A stretch of 64,000 bases of DNA from Atlantibacter subterraneus (lineage in GTDB: Bacteria > Pseudomonadota > Gammaproteobacteria > Enterobacterales > Enterobacteriaceae), in assembly GCF_027853245.1 (NCBI RefSeq), contig NZ_JAPTZM010000003.1; one strand, written 5' to 3'. The notes under the pieces are model-generated. The model ran no database searches. It was given only the letters and a program-made list of their open reading frames with translations, and had not been told where the DNA came from. The translations under genes and the position numbers were made by a program. Every line of letters starts with the position of its first letter. The first letter of the stretch is position 1. This document shows, in pieces, positions 9,006-17,758 of this stretch.

Positions 9006-9050
9006 TTCAGGCGGTCTCTGGCTACGACAGAGTGCCATTGTGCGAGGTGT

Positions 9051-9076
9051 TGGGGGAAGATGCAAACCTTCCCCCA
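9051..9076 (-). terminator. GC-rich hairpin between alaA and yfbR
   Basis: A 9-bp stem (9051-9059 with 9068-9076, 8-base loop) lies directly after the alaA stop codon. It has no U-tract on the minus strand, so it may be a weak terminator or a 3'-end stabiliser of the alaA mRNA. Confidence 0.4.
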
Positions 9077-9083
9077 CAGGACG

Positions 9084-10298
9084 TTACTGATGGTAGTGCG
9101 ACAGGAAGCGGCCAAAACGACTTATTGCCATCTCCAGATCGTCGAGACGCGGCAGCGTCACGATGCGCACATGGTCCGGCCACGGCCAGTTAAAAGCGGT
9201 CCCCTGCACCAGCAGCACTTTTTCCTGTAACAGGAAATCCAGCACCATTTTCTGGTCGTCATGGATATTAAAGCGCTTGCTGTCGATTTTCGGGAACATA
9301 TACAGCGCGCCCTGCGGCTTGACGCAGCTAACGCCCGGAATATCGTTAATCAGCTCCCACGCCCGGTTGCGCTGCTCGTAAAGACGGCCCCCAGGCGTAA
9401 TAAACTCGCTGATGCTCTGGTAGCCGCCCAGCGCGGTCTGAATCGCATGCTGCGCCGGAACGTTGGCGCAAAGACGCATCGAGGCCAGCATTTCCAGCCC
9501 TTCAATATAGCCTTTGGCGTGTTTTTTCGGCCCGTTGAGCACCATCCAACCCTGACGGAAACCCGCCACGCGGTAGGTTTTGGACAGACCGTTAAAGGTC
9601 ACGGTCAGCAGATCCGGAGCCAGTGCGGCGATGGAGTGGTGCTGTGCCTCGTCATACAGGATTTTGTCGTAGATTTCGTCAGCGAAAATAATCAGGTTGT
9701 GCTGGCGCGCGATCTCGACGATCTCCAGCAGCAGCTCTTTTGAATACACCGCGCCCGTCGGGTTATTTGGGTTGATCACCACAATGCCGCGGGTACGCGG
9801 CGTGATTTTGGCGCGGATGTCATCCAGGTCCGGGAACCAGCCAGCGGATTCGTCGCACAGGTAGTGCACCGCTTTACCGCTGGACAGCGACACCGCGGCG
9901 GTCCACAGCGGGTAATCCGGCGCAGGCACCAGCATCTCGTCGCCGCTGTTCAGCAACGCCTGCATCGCCTGCACAATCAGTTCCGACACGCCGTTGCCAA
10001 TATAGATGTCTTCTACCGTAACGTCGCGCATATCGCGCGCCTGGTAATGCTGCATGATCGCTTTACGTGCTGAGTACAGCCCTTTGGAATCACAATAGCC
10101 TTGCGCCGTCGGGAGGTTGCGGATCACATCCACCAGGATTTCATCCGGAGCATCGAAGCCAAACGGGGCTGGGTTGCCGATGTTTAATTTAAGGACTTTG
10201 TTGCCTTCTTCTTCAAGACGTTTCGCTTCTTTGAGAACCGGGCCACGGATGTCATAACAGACATTGTCGAGCTTGCTGGATTTTTCGATGGGGGACAT
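9084..10298 (-). CDS. alaA: Glutamate-pyruvate (alanine) aminotransferase
   Basis: A class I PLP-dependent aminotransferase of 404 residues, matching AlaA (formerly YfbQ), the main enzyme making L-alanine from pyruvate and glutamate. Visible signatures are NPNNPTG (176-182), the ADEIYD segment (about 206-211) whose Asp contacts the pyridine nitrogen, the Schiff-base Lys240 in SKTYRVAGFRQGW, and an arginine-containing C-terminal segment. Start MSPIEKSSKL aligns with the family. The divergent lrhA lies 983 bp away, beyond a long AT-rich region. Confidence 0.96.
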   Translation of the reverse strand: MSPIEKSSKLDNVCYDIRGPVLKEAKRLEEEGNKVLKLNIGNPAPFGFDAPDEILVDVIRNLPTAQGYCDSKGLYSARKAIMQHYQARDMRDVTVEDIYIGNGVSELIVQAMQALLNSGDEMLVPAPDYPLWTAAVSLSSGKAVHYLCDESAGWFPDLDDIRAKITPRTRGIVVINPNNPTGAVYSKELLLEIVEIARQHNLIIFADEIYDKILYDEAQHHSIAALAPDLLTVTFNGLSKTYRVAGFRQGWMVLNGPKKHAKGYIEGLEMLASMRLCANVPAQHAIQTALGGYQSISEFITPGGRLYEQRNRAWELINDIPGVSCVKPQGALYMFPKIDSKRFNIHDDQKMVLDFLLQEKVLLVQGTAFNWPWPDHVRIVTLPRLDDLEMAISRFGRFLSHYHQ

Positions 10299-11142
10299 AC
10301 ATCAAACCTTTTTGTGAGCCTTGCTTCCTGCCGTGGAAGCGGATGCGCACAATGTACTCTTCTGCAGAAGGGTTTTGAAGGCGTGGGCAAAGATGCATAA
10401 TAAAACCACTCCCGAGTATTTGCGTGATTTGTGATTGAGTTGCGACATTAAAATCTGTATTAAAAAATAAATGTAGCTTTTAATAGTGATTTACGGCGTT
10501 TCTCTGGGGGGTTTATGCTTTTTATGTGAAATATCTGCTGCGTAAAGTGAGGCCTGAACAAATTACTTCTCACAAATACTCAGAAAAAATGAATGTTTAA
10601 TTTTATGCACTGGCGTGCTGTGTCGCCTTTACTATGACGTTATCACCGCAAGGCTGGCCTCTGTGTTAAACAAAATCTTATTTGTAATTATTAAGGAAAT
10701 TTAATTATTAGTCGAAAGCCAGGCGAGTTAAACAGATTATCTGAACAATCTTAATTATGCTTATAAACATTAACATGATGAGATTAATCGCATCGAGACT
10801 TAAAAAAAACGGCAATTTAGGATATTATCGTTTGGTTCCATCTGAGTCTTAACGGTGTTTCATCGTTTTTTCCGTGTTATCAACTCAGCTTATTGAATTT
10901 AACTTATTGTTTTAATTGCCTTATTTTATTTAAAAATAAAAGCTAAATTCTGACAATGATTTGTCTGGTAAACCCGCATTAGGCGTTTTCACGTTACGCT
11001 TAACTGAAACGAATAAAAAATTATTACCTCCAGCGAAATTTAGCTAATGGTAATTGTTTTTTAGGGTTTGTATGTTATATCTGTAGATATTATCCAGCGC
11101 ACTAAAGTCAGTTATATGTATGACTTAAAGGACTAATTGAGA

Positions 11143-11223
11143 ATGATTGCGCTGGAAATCTTCTCCAGCAGATTTTTACCGAAAGGATGCATGCTTCAAA
11201 TGGAATTGCTGGCGCTTCGATAA
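11143..11223 (+). CDS. Possible 26-codon uORF in the lrhA leader
   Basis: An ATG at 11143 opens a frame of 26 sense codons ending TAA at 11221-11223, 58 bases upstream of lrhA. It overlaps the terminator-like hairpin at 11151-11176. The ribosome binding sequence is weak (TTGAGA), and there is no homology argument, so translation is only a possibility. Confidence 0.2.
   Translation: MIALEIFSSRFLPKGCMLQMELLALR
11151..11176 (+). terminator. Terminator-like hairpin inside the lrhA leader
   Basis: Bases 11151-11156 pair with 11164-11169 (GCTGGA / TCCAGC) and are followed by GATTTTT. It lies about 110 bases before the lrhA start. This may be a premature-termination element acting on the long leader; the 6-bp stem is short. 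Confidence 0.3.
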
Positions 11224-11281
11224 CACATAGCAACAGATCCGGGGGCAGCTCCCTATGAGCCACCTGATAGTGAATAACAAT

Positions 11282-12214
11282 ATGATAAACGCAAATCGTC
11301 CGATCCTTAATCTCGACCTCGATCTGCTGAGAACGTTTGTTGCCGTTGCCGATTTGAACACCTTTGCGGCGGCAGCGGCAGCAGTTTGCAGGACTCAATC
11401 AGCCGTAAGCCAGCAAATGCAGCGGCTGGAGCAGCTCGTGGGTAAAGAGCTATTCGCTCGCCATGGCCGTAATAAATTGCTGACCGAGCATGGCATCCAA
11501 CTGTTGGGTTATGCCCGTAAAATTCTTCGTTTTAACGATGAAGCATGTACGTCGCTAATGTTTAGCAGCCTTCAGGGCTCCCTGACCATTGGCGCGTCCG
11601 ATGAGTCGGCGGATACCATCCTGCCTTTTATCTTAAATCGTATTAGTTCGGTTTATCCGAAGATTTCGCTTGATGTGAGAGTAAAACGCAATCCTTACAT
11701 GATCGAAATGCTGATGCAGCATGAAGTCGATCTGGTGGTGACAACCACTCAGCCGGATAACGCCGAATGTATGGTGCTGAGAACATCACCCACCTTATGG
11801 TATTGCGCGGCAGACTTTGTTCTGCCAAAAGGTGAGCCCGTGCCGCTGGTAGTGTTAGACGAACCCAGCCCCTATCGCGATGTGATCATTTCACATCTCA
11901 ATAGTGAGAACATTCCCTGGCGCATCTCCTATATGGCTTCCACGCTGGCTGCGGTGCGCGCGGCGGTGAAAGCCGGACTGGGCGTAACGGCCCGTCCGGT
12001 CGAAATGATGAGCCCGGAGCTACGCGTGCTGGGTATCAGTGAAGGGTTGCCGATGCTGCCGGAAACTGAATACCTGCTGTGCCGTAATCCGCAGAGCGGC
12101 AACGAATTAACCCAGGTAATTTTCCAGGCCATGCAGACCCACTATAATCCGTGGGGGTATGACATTGCCACGACCGAAGGAAAAGGCGTCTTAATCGAAG
12201 ATCGGCTTGAATAG
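11282..12214 (+). CDS. lrhA: LysR-type regulator LrhA
   Basis: A LysR-family DNA-binding protein of 310 residues. The N-terminal winged helix-turn-helix covers about residues 12-71 (LDLLRTFVAVADLNTFAAAA, followed by CRTQSAVSQQMQRLE), and the co-inducer-binding domain runs from about 90 to 290 (VTARPVEMMSPELRVLG is typical). In E. coli LrhA represses flhDC and type 1 fimbriae and indirectly lowers RpoS. I chose MINANRPILNLDL at 11282; the in-frame ATG at 11255 would add nine residues not seen in E. coli LrhA. The C-terminal third is noticeably more divergent than the HTH. It precedes nuo, as in other enterics, but with its own terminator. Confidence 0.94.
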   Translation: MINANRPILNLDLDLLRTFVAVADLNTFAAAAAAVCRTQSAVSQQMQRLEQLVGKELFARHGRNKLLTEHGIQLLGYARKILRFNDEACTSLMFSSLQGSLTIGASDESADTILPFILNRISSVYPKISLDVRVKRNPYMIEMLMQHEVDLVVTTTQPDNAECMVLRTSPTLWYCAADFVLPKGEPVPLVVLDEPSPYRDVIISHLNSENIPWRISYMASTLAAVRAAVKAGLGVTARPVEMMSPELRVLGISEGLPMLPETEYLLCRNPQSGNELTQVIFQAMQTHYNPWGYDIATTEGKGVLIEDRLE

Positions 12215-12243
12215 CCTCCTCCCAAAGGATAATTGTTATAAAC

Positions 12244-12284
12244 AAGCCCCTGATGCTTATAATGGCATTGGGGGCTTATTTTTT
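12244..12284 (+). terminator. Rho-independent terminator after lrhA
   Basis: A 13-bp stem (12244-12256 with 12265-12277, containing two G-U pairs) is followed by A and six T. It lies 30 bases past the lrhA stop codon. Confidence 0.85.
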
Positions 12285-12693
12285 GCACATAACCTGGACG
12301 GTAAAGCGGCAAAAAGTTCTTTATTTTATCCGACTCCCATCGGGCCGAAGCCGAGCCAGAAGCGAAACAGCCTTTCAAAATGATTGGAACGGCACTTAAT
12401 GTTAAAAAATCAGCGTTTTTGTTGTTTTTTTTTCCTGTCAATTAACAGAAGCGTGTCTCAGATCAAGAAAATACCCTTACCAGGGGGGATGAATAGTTGA
12501 GAATTCCTGCCAAAATAAAGGGGCGTTTTTACACGGCTCACACAACGGACACGATTCAACAACATGAAAACTAAGATCTGCTGGCGTCAGAAAGCAGGTT
12601 AAAGGCATTAAATGTTAATGATGTGCTGCTGATGTAAATTAATGTGAGGATACTTTTGTTAAAGTTGACAAAAGGTTATAGAAAGGAGTAAAA
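12285..12693 (+). promoter_or_regulatory. nuo operon upstream regulatory region
   Basis: About 410 bases between the lrhA terminator and the leader ORF in front of nuoA. In E. coli the nuo promoter region is long and responds to ArcA, NarL, FNR, Fis and IHF. Here an ArcA-like TGTTAATGAT is present near 12612, a nine-base T tract at about 12424-12432, and a consensus TTGACA at 12665-12670 close to the leader ORF. I cannot place the transcription start; the factor assignments are inference. Confidence 0.4.
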
Positions 12694-12831
12694 ATGCCCA
12701 TCAATTCGCTGCTTGAGTCCTGTTTTGGTAGTGGTTGTACGGTTTTTTTATTCCTCCCCATGAATCAATGTGACGTTCATCTGCCAGTAAGAGCAGAGAT
12801 TAACATCGTCACCATTAGAGTTAAGCAATGA
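12694..12831 (+). CDS. Candidate 45-residue leader peptide overlapping the nuoA start
   Basis: An ATG at 12694 with a near-ideal AAGGAG (12683-12688) five bases upstream opens 45 codons and stops at TGA 12829-12831, so that the stop overlaps the nuoA initiation codon (12828-12830) in the ATGA arrangement used for translational coupling. The nuoA start itself has only a weak AGAG. The peptide contains three cysteines (10, 15, 26), a hydrophobic stretch at about 17-22 (VFLFLP), and a hydrophilic basic C-terminal half ending VKQ. I do not recognise it and know of no annotated gene here. It could be a real small protein or a leader that controls nuoA translation; chance is possible but the signal sequence arrangement is unusually good. 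Confidence 0.5.
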   Translation: MPINSLLESCFGSGCTVFLFLPMNQCDVHLPVRAEINIVTIRVKQ

Positions 12832-13274
12832 GTATGTCTACATCCACTGAAGTCATCGCTCATCATTGGGCATTCGCTATCTTTCTTATTATCGCCATCG
12901 GTCTGTGTTGCCTGATGTTGGCGGGCGCTTTCTTTCTGGGTGGTCGCGCGCGCGGTCGTCAGAAAAACACGCCTTTCGAATCAGGGATCGACTCCGTCGG
13001 CACCGCTCGTCTGCGTCTTTCCGCTAAGTTTTATCTGGTGGCGATGTTCTTCGTCATCTTCGACGTGGAAGCCCTGTATCTCTTTGCATGGTCGACGTCT
13101 ATCCGTGAAAGCGGATGGGTTGGCTTTGTTGAGGCCGCAATTTTCATTTTAGTGTTACTGGCTGGTCTGGTTTATCTGGCACGTATCGGTGCGCTGGACT
13201 GGACGCCCGCTCGCTCGCGTCGTAGCCAAATTAACCCTGAACCTGGCAGTCACACTAATCGTCATCCGCAGTAA
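12828..13274 (+). CDS. nuoA: NADH-quinone oxidoreductase subunit A
   Basis: A membrane subunit of complex I of 148 residues with three transmembrane helices (about 15-37, 68-88, 97-118). The family signature in the loop after the first helix is visible (NTPFESGIDSVG), followed by ARLRLSAKFYLVAMFFVIFDVEALYLFAW. NuoA sits near the quinone cavity and contacts NuoH and NuoJ. It is the first gene of the nuoA-N operon, and nuoB follows after 15 bp. The hydrophilic C-terminal tail after residue 130 differs from E. coli. Its start is overlapped by the stop of an upstream small ORF. Confidence 0.97.
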   Translation: MSMSTSTEVIAHHWAFAIFLIIAIGLCCLMLAGAFFLGGRARGRQKNTPFESGIDSVGTARLRLSAKFYLVAMFFVIFDVEALYLFAWSTSIRESGWVGFVEAAIFILVLLAGLVYLARIGALDWTPARSRRSQINPEPGSHTNRHPQ

Positions 13275-13289
13275 CAGCGAGGCATTAAG

Positions 13290-13964
13290 ATGGATTATAC
13301 GCTCACCCGCATCGATCCTGACGGTGAGAATGACCGTTACCCCCTGCAGAAACAGGAGATCGTGACCGATCCCCTGGAGCAGCACGTTCATCGTAGTGTG
13401 TACATGGGCAAACTCGAGAATGCCGTACACGACATGGTGAACTGGGGTCGTAAAAACTCAATCTGGCCTTATAACTTTGGCCTTTCCTGCTGCTACGTGG
13501 AAATGGTGACGTCGTTTACCGCAGTCCATGACGTAGCGCGTTTCGGTGCAGAAGTATTGCGTGCGTCCCCGCGTCAGGCTGACCTGATGGTGGTGGCTGG
13601 CACCTGCTTCACCAAAATGGCGCCGGTTATCCAACGTCTGTATGATCAGATGCTTGAGCCGAAATGGGTTATCTCCATGGGCGCTTGCGCAAACTCTGGC
13701 GGCATGTACGACATCTACTCCGTGGTTCAGGGCGTGGATAAGTTCATTCCGGTGGACGTGTACATTCCTGGCTGCCCGCCGCGTCCGGAGGCTTACATGC
13801 AGGCGCTGATGCTGCTGCAGGAGTCCATCGGCAAAGAGCGTCGCCCTCTGTCCTGGGTGGTTGGCGATCAGGGCGTATACCGCGCCAATATGCAGTCAGA
13901 GCGCGACCGTAAACGTGGCGAACGCATTGCTGTAACCAACTTGCGTACACCAGACGAGATTTAA
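13290..13964 (+). CDS. nuoB: NADH-quinone oxidoreductase subunit B
   Basis: A peripheral-arm subunit of 224 residues that holds iron-sulfur cluster N2, the last electron carrier before quinone. The ligands are in place: tandem Cys67-Cys68 in SCCYVEM, the Cys of AGTCFTKMAP, and the Cys of GCPPRPEAY. Start MDYTLTRIDPDG aligns with E. coli NuoB, which has 220 residues. The gap to nuoC is 89 bp and contains short hairpins, which may tune translation of the following gene. Confidence 0.97.
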   Translation: MDYTLTRIDPDGENDRYPLQKQEIVTDPLEQHVHRSVYMGKLENAVHDMVNWGRKNSIWPYNFGLSCCYVEMVTSFTAVHDVARFGAEVLRASPRQADLMVVAGTCFTKMAPVIQRLYDQMLEPKWVISMGACANSGGMYDIYSVVQGVDKFIPVDVYIPGCPPRPEAYMQALMLLQESIGKERRPLSWVVGDQGVYRANMQSERDRKRGERIAVTNLRTPDEI

Positions 13965-14043
13965 TTTGCGCCTGTTGGACGTGGAACAGCCTTCGCATAT
14001 CAATAAACAATAGCGCGAAGCCACTTCCGGCAGTCACCAAAGA

Positions 14044-14058
14044 ACCATTTGCAATGGT
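14044..14058 (+). promoter_or_regulatory. Small hairpin over the first possible nuoCD start codon
   Basis: ACCATT (14044-14049) and AATGGT (14053-14058) are perfectly complementary around a 3-base loop, so the first candidate ATG at 14054 lies in the stem. The next in-frame ATG, at 14066, has GGTGA five bases upstream. This bears on which start is used. Confidence 0.4.
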
Positions 14059-15865
14059 GAAAAATATGACCGATTTAACCGCGCAAGACGCCGTACTGCC
14101 AGCATGGCAAACCCGCGATCATCTCGATGATCCGGTTATCGGTGAACTGCGTAACCGTTTTGGGCCGGATGCCTTTACTGTTCAGGCGACCCGCACCGGC
14201 GTACCGGTGGTGTGGGTAAAGCGTGAACAATTACTGGAAGTAGTGGATTTCCTCAAGCGGCTCCCTAAGCCCTACGTCATGCTGTTCGATCTGCATGGCA
14301 TGGATGAGCGTCTCCGCACCCACCGCGACGGTTTACCGGCCGCGGATTTTTCCGTTTTCTACCACCTGATTTCTATCGATCGCAACCGCGATATCATGCT
14401 GAAGGTGGCATTTTTAGAAAACGATCTGAACGTGCCGACGCTCACCAACCTGTTCCCCAACGCCAACTGGTATGAGCGTGAGACCTGGGAGATGTTCGGT
14501 ATTACCTTTACCGGGCACCCGCACCTGACGCGCATCATGATGCCGAACACCTGGGAAGGACACCCGCTGCGTAAGGACTATCCTGCACGAGCCACTGAAT
14601 TCGACCCGTTCGAACTCACTAAGCAGAAGCAGGATCTGGAAATGGAGGCGTTGACCTTCAAACCGGAAGAGTGGGGCATGAAGCGCGGAACTGAACATGA
14701 AGATTTCATGTTCCTGAACCTCGGGCCGAACCACCCGTCAGCGCACGGTGCGTTCCGCATCATCCTGCAGCTGGACGGCGAAGAGATTGTCGACTGCGTA
14801 CCGGACGTCGGTTACCACCACCGTGGTGCCGAGAAGATGGGCGAGCGCCAGTCCTGGCACAGCTACATCCCGTACACCGACCGCATCGAATACCTCGGCG
14901 GTTGCGTTAATGAAATGCCATACGTGCTGGCGGTAGAAAAACTCGCGGGGATCACCGTGCCGGATCGCGTTAACGTGATTCGCGTGATGCTTTCCGAACT
15001 ATTCCGCATCAACAGCCATCTGCTTTATATTTCGACGTTTATTCAGGACGTTGGCGCAATGACGCCGGTGTTCTTTGCCTTTACTGACCGCCAGAAAATT
15101 TATGATTTAGTCGAAGCTATAACCGGCTTCCGTATGCACCCGGCCTGGTTCCGCATCGGCGGCGTCGCCCACGATCTGCCGAAAGGCTGGGAACGTCTGC
15201 TGCGCGAATTCCTCGACTGGATGCCGAAGCGTCTCGATTCCTACGAGAAAGCGGCGCTGCGTAACACCATCCTGAAAGGCCGTTCCCAGGGCGTTGCCGC
15301 TTACGGCGCGAAAGAAGCGCTGGAGTGGGGTACCACGGGCGCGGCGCTGCGTGCGACCGGCATTAACTTCGACGTGCGTAAAGCGCGTCCGTATTCCGGT
15401 TATGAAAACTTCGACTTTGAAGTGCCGGTGGGCGGTGGCGTCAGCGACTGTTACACCCGCGTGATGCTCAAAGTTGAAGAGCTGCGCCAGAGCTTGCGTA
15501 TTCTTGAGCAGTGCTACAAGAACATGCCGGAAGGCCCGTTCAAGGCGGATCACCCGCTGACCACGCCGCCGCCGAAAGAGCGTACGCTGCAACATATCGA
15601 AACCCTGATTACTCACTTCCTGCAGGTTTCCTGGGGCCCGGTAATGCCGGCCAACGAATCCTTCCAGATGATTGAGGCAACTAAGGGTATTAACAGTTAC
15701 TACCTGACCAGCGACGGCAGCACCATGAGCTACCGCACGCGCATTCGTACCCCGAGCTTCCCGCACCTGCAGCAGATCCCGTCTGCCATTCGCGGCAGCC
15801 TGGTGTCCGACCTGATTGTCTATCTGGGTAGTATCGATTTTGTTATGTCTGATGTGGATCGCTAA
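14054..15865 (+). CDS. nuoC: NADH-quinone oxidoreductase fused subunit C/D
   Basis: The fused NuoCD polypeptide of gamma-proteobacteria, 603 residues. The N-terminal 30-kDa (NuoC) domain spans about 20-190, with the signature NANWYERETWEMFGI and the HPLRKDYPA segment; the 49-kDa (NuoD) domain begins near 215 with LNLGPNHPSAHGAFR and continues with GYHHRGAEKMGERQSW to the quinone-site C-terminus ending YLGSIDFVMSDVDR. It docks the peripheral arm on the membrane arm and forms the quinone site with NuoB. Two starts are possible: 14054 (MVKNMTDL) and 14066 (MTDL, better ribosome binding site). nuoE follows after 2 bp. Confidence 0.97.
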   Translation: MVKNMTDLTAQDAVLPAWQTRDHLDDPVIGELRNRFGPDAFTVQATRTGVPVVWVKREQLLEVVDFLKRLPKPYVMLFDLHGMDERLRTHRDGLPAADFSVFYHLISIDRNRDIMLKVAFLENDLNVPTLTNLFPNANWYERETWEMFGITFTGHPHLTRIMMPNTWEGHPLRKDYPARATEFDPFELTKQKQDLEMEALTFKPEEWGMKRGTEHEDFMFLNLGPNHPSAHGAFRIILQLDGEEIVDCVPDVGYHHRGAEKMGERQSWHSYIPYTDRIEYLGGCVNEMPYVLAVEKLAGITVPDRVNVIRVMLSELFRINSHLLYISTFIQDVGAMTPVFFAFTDRQKIYDLVEAITGFRMHPAWFRIGGVAHDLPKGWERLLREFLDWMPKRLDSYEKAALRNTILKGRSQGVAAYGAKEALEWGTTGAALRATGINFDVRKARPYSGYENFDFEVPVGGGVSDCYTRVMLKVEELRQSLRILEQCYKNMPEGPFKADHPLTTPPPKERTLQHIETLITHFLQVSWGPVMPANESFQMIEATKGINSYYLTSDGSTMSYRTRIRTPSFPHLQQIPSAIRGSLVSDLIVYLGSIDFVMSDVDR

Positions 15866-15867
15866 TT

Positions 15868-16368
15868 ATGCACGAGAATCAACAACCACAGACCGAGGCT
15901 TTTGAGCTGAGTGCGGCAGAGCGTGAGGCAATTGAGCACGAAAAGCACCACTACGAAGACCCGCGTGCGGCGTCCATTGAAGCGCTGAAAATCGTACAGA
16001 AACAGCGTGGCTGGGTGCCGGACGGTGCAATCTACGCCATTGCCGAGGTGCTGGGCATCCCGGCGAGCGACGTCGAAGGCGTAGCCACGTTTTATAGCCA
16101 GATTTTCCGCCAGCCGGTTGGCCGCCACGTGATCCGCTATTGCGACAGCGTGGTATGCCATATCACCGGTTACCAGGGCATTCAGTCGGCCATTGAAAAG
16201 CATTTGCAGATCAAGCCGGGCCAGACGACCTTTGATGGCCGTTTCACCCTGCTGCCGACCTGCTGCCTGGGCAACTGCGACAAAGGGCCGAGCATGATGA
16301 TCGATGAAGACACGCATGCTTACCTGACGCCGGAGAAAATCCCTGACCTGCTGGAGCAGTACAAATGA
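15868..16368 (+). CDS. nuoE: NADH-quinone oxidoreductase subunit E
   Basis: A 166-residue thioredoxin-fold subunit of the NADH dehydrogenase module. It carries the [2Fe-2S] cluster N1a on four cysteines: the pair in YCDSVVCH (C-x4-C) and the pair in CCLGNCDKGP (C-x3-C, second Cys of the CC onwards). The helical N-terminal region includes the ALKIVQKQRGWVP segment. The stop overlaps the nuoF start by 4 bp (ATGA), pointing to translational coupling. Confidence 0.97.
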   Translation: MHENQQPQTEAFELSAAEREAIEHEKHHYEDPRAASIEALKIVQKQRGWVPDGAIYAIAEVLGIPASDVEGVATFYSQIFRQPVGRHVIRYCDSVVCHITGYQGIQSAIEKHLQIKPGQTTFDGRFTLLPTCCLGNCDKGPSMMIDEDTHAYLTPEKIPDLLEQYK

Positions 16369-17702
16369 AAACCGTCATTCGCACTCCAGAAACCCATCCG
16401 CTGACCTGGCGTCTGCGCGATGATGAACAGCCAGTGTGGCTTGACGAATACCGCAGCAAAAACGGTTACGAGGGCGCGCGTAAGGCCCTGACCGGTTTGT
16501 CGCCGGACGAAATCGTCAACCAGGTGAAAGATTCGGGCTTGAAAGGCCGCGGCGGCGCAGGCTTCTCCACCGGTTTGAAGTGGAGCCTGATGCCGAAAGA
16601 CGAATCCATGAACATCCGTTACCTGCTGTGTAACGCCGATGAAATGGAGCCGGGCACCTATAAAGACCGTCTGCTGATGGAACAGCTGCCGCACCTGCTG
16701 GTGGAAGGCATGCTGATCTCTGCGTTCGCGTTGAAAGCTTACCGAGGCTACATCTTCCTGCGCGGCGAATACATTGAAGCGGCGGATCGCCTGCGTCGCG
16801 CTATCGCGGAAGCCACCGAAGCGGGTCTGCTGGGTAAAAACATTCTCGGTTCCGGTTTTGATTTTGAGCTGTTCGTGCACACCGGCGCGGGCCGTTATAT
16901 CTGCGGGGAAGAAACCGCGCTGATTAACTCGCTGGAAGGCCGCCGCGCGAACCCGCGCTCTAAGCCGCCGTTCCCGGCAAGCTCCGGCGTATGGGGTAAA
17001 CCGACCTGTGTAAACAACGTCGAAACCCTGTGCAACGTGCCGGCGATCCTCGCCAACGGCGTGGAGTGGTACCAGAATATCTCGAAGAGCAAAGATGCTG
17101 GCACCAAGCTGATGGGCTTCTCAGGCCGCGTGAAAAACCCGGGCCTGTGGGAACTGCCGTTCGGCACCACCGCGCGCGAAATCCTTGAAGACTACGCGGG
17201 CGGCATGCGCGATGGCCTGAAGTTTAAAGCCTGGCAGCCAGGCGGCGCAGGGACCGACTTCCTGACCGAAGCGCATCTCGACCTGCCGATGGAATTCGAA
17301 AGCATTGGTAAAGCGGGTAGCCGTCTCGGCACCGCGCTGGCGATGGCCGTGGATCACGAAATCGGCATGGTCTCGCTGGTACGCAACCTTGAAGAGTTCT
17401 TCGCACGTGAATCCTGCGGATGGTGTACGCCTTGCCGCGACGGTTTGCCGTGGAGCGTGAAGATTCTGCGCGCGCTGGAGCGTGGGGAAGGGCAGCCGGG
17501 GGATATCGAAACCCTCGAGCAGTTGTGCCGCTTCCTCGGCCCAGGCAAAACCTTCTGCGCCCATGCGCCAGGTGCAGTCGAGCCGCTTCAGAGTGCGATT
17601 AAATATTTCCGCGACGAATTCGAAGCCGGGATCAAACAGCCGTTCAGCAATACCCATTTGATTAATGGGATTCAGCCGAACCTTTTAAAAGCACGCTGGT
17701 GA
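16365..17702 (+). CDS. nuoF: NADH-quinone oxidoreductase subunit F (NADH/FMN binding)
   Basis: The 445-residue subunit that binds NADH and FMN and takes up electrons. The glycine-rich FMN/NADH site is GLKGRGGAGFSTGLKW, a second conserved site is GAGRYICGEETALI, and the [4Fe-4S] cluster N3 is held by ESCGWCTPCRDG (three cysteines near residues 350-357) plus a cysteine about 40 residues later (KTFCAHAPGA). It overlaps nuoE by 4 bp. The 94-bp gap to nuoG is the longest in the first part of the operon and contains small hairpins. Confidence 0.97.
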   Translation: MKTVIRTPETHPLTWRLRDDEQPVWLDEYRSKNGYEGARKALTGLSPDEIVNQVKDSGLKGRGGAGFSTGLKWSLMPKDESMNIRYLLCNADEMEPGTYKDRLLMEQLPHLLVEGMLISAFALKAYRGYIFLRGEYIEAADRLRRAIAEATEAGLLGKNILGSGFDFELFVHTGAGRYICGEETALINSLEGRRANPRSKPPFPASSGVWGKPTCVNNVETLCNVPAILANGVEWYQNISKSKDAGTKLMGFSGRVKNPGLWELPFGTTAREILEDYAGGMRDGLKFKAWQPGGAGTDFLTEAHLDLPMEFESIGKAGSRLGTALAMAVDHEIGMVSLVRNLEEFFARESCGWCTPCRDGLPWSVKILRALERGEGQPGDIETLEQLCRFLGPGKTFCAHAPGAVEPLQSAIKYFRDEFEAGIKQPFSNTHLINGIQPNLLKARW

Positions 17703-17758
17703 TCCTGCCGTCTTACGAGCAAAAGACGCGACGGTCGTATAAAGAATTTTGATTAACG

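Larger units (their letters stand above)
10299..11281. promoter_or_regulatory. Long AT-rich alaA-lrhA intergenic region and lrhA leader
   Basis: These 983 bases lie between divergent alaA and lrhA and are far more AT-rich than the genes on either side, which fits H-NS-type silencing and multiple regulator sites. E. coli lrhA is known to have a long untranslated leader and to activate itself. A possible -10 TATTAT occurs at 10823-10828. I saw no convincing gene apart from one short reading frame near the 3' end, listed separately. Confidence 0.5.

Noticed and set aside
9006..9077. N-terminal extension of YfbR from the ATG at 9077
   Set aside because: The 24 extra residues lie over a stable hairpin and are not conserved; 9005 gives the E. 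coli length of 199.
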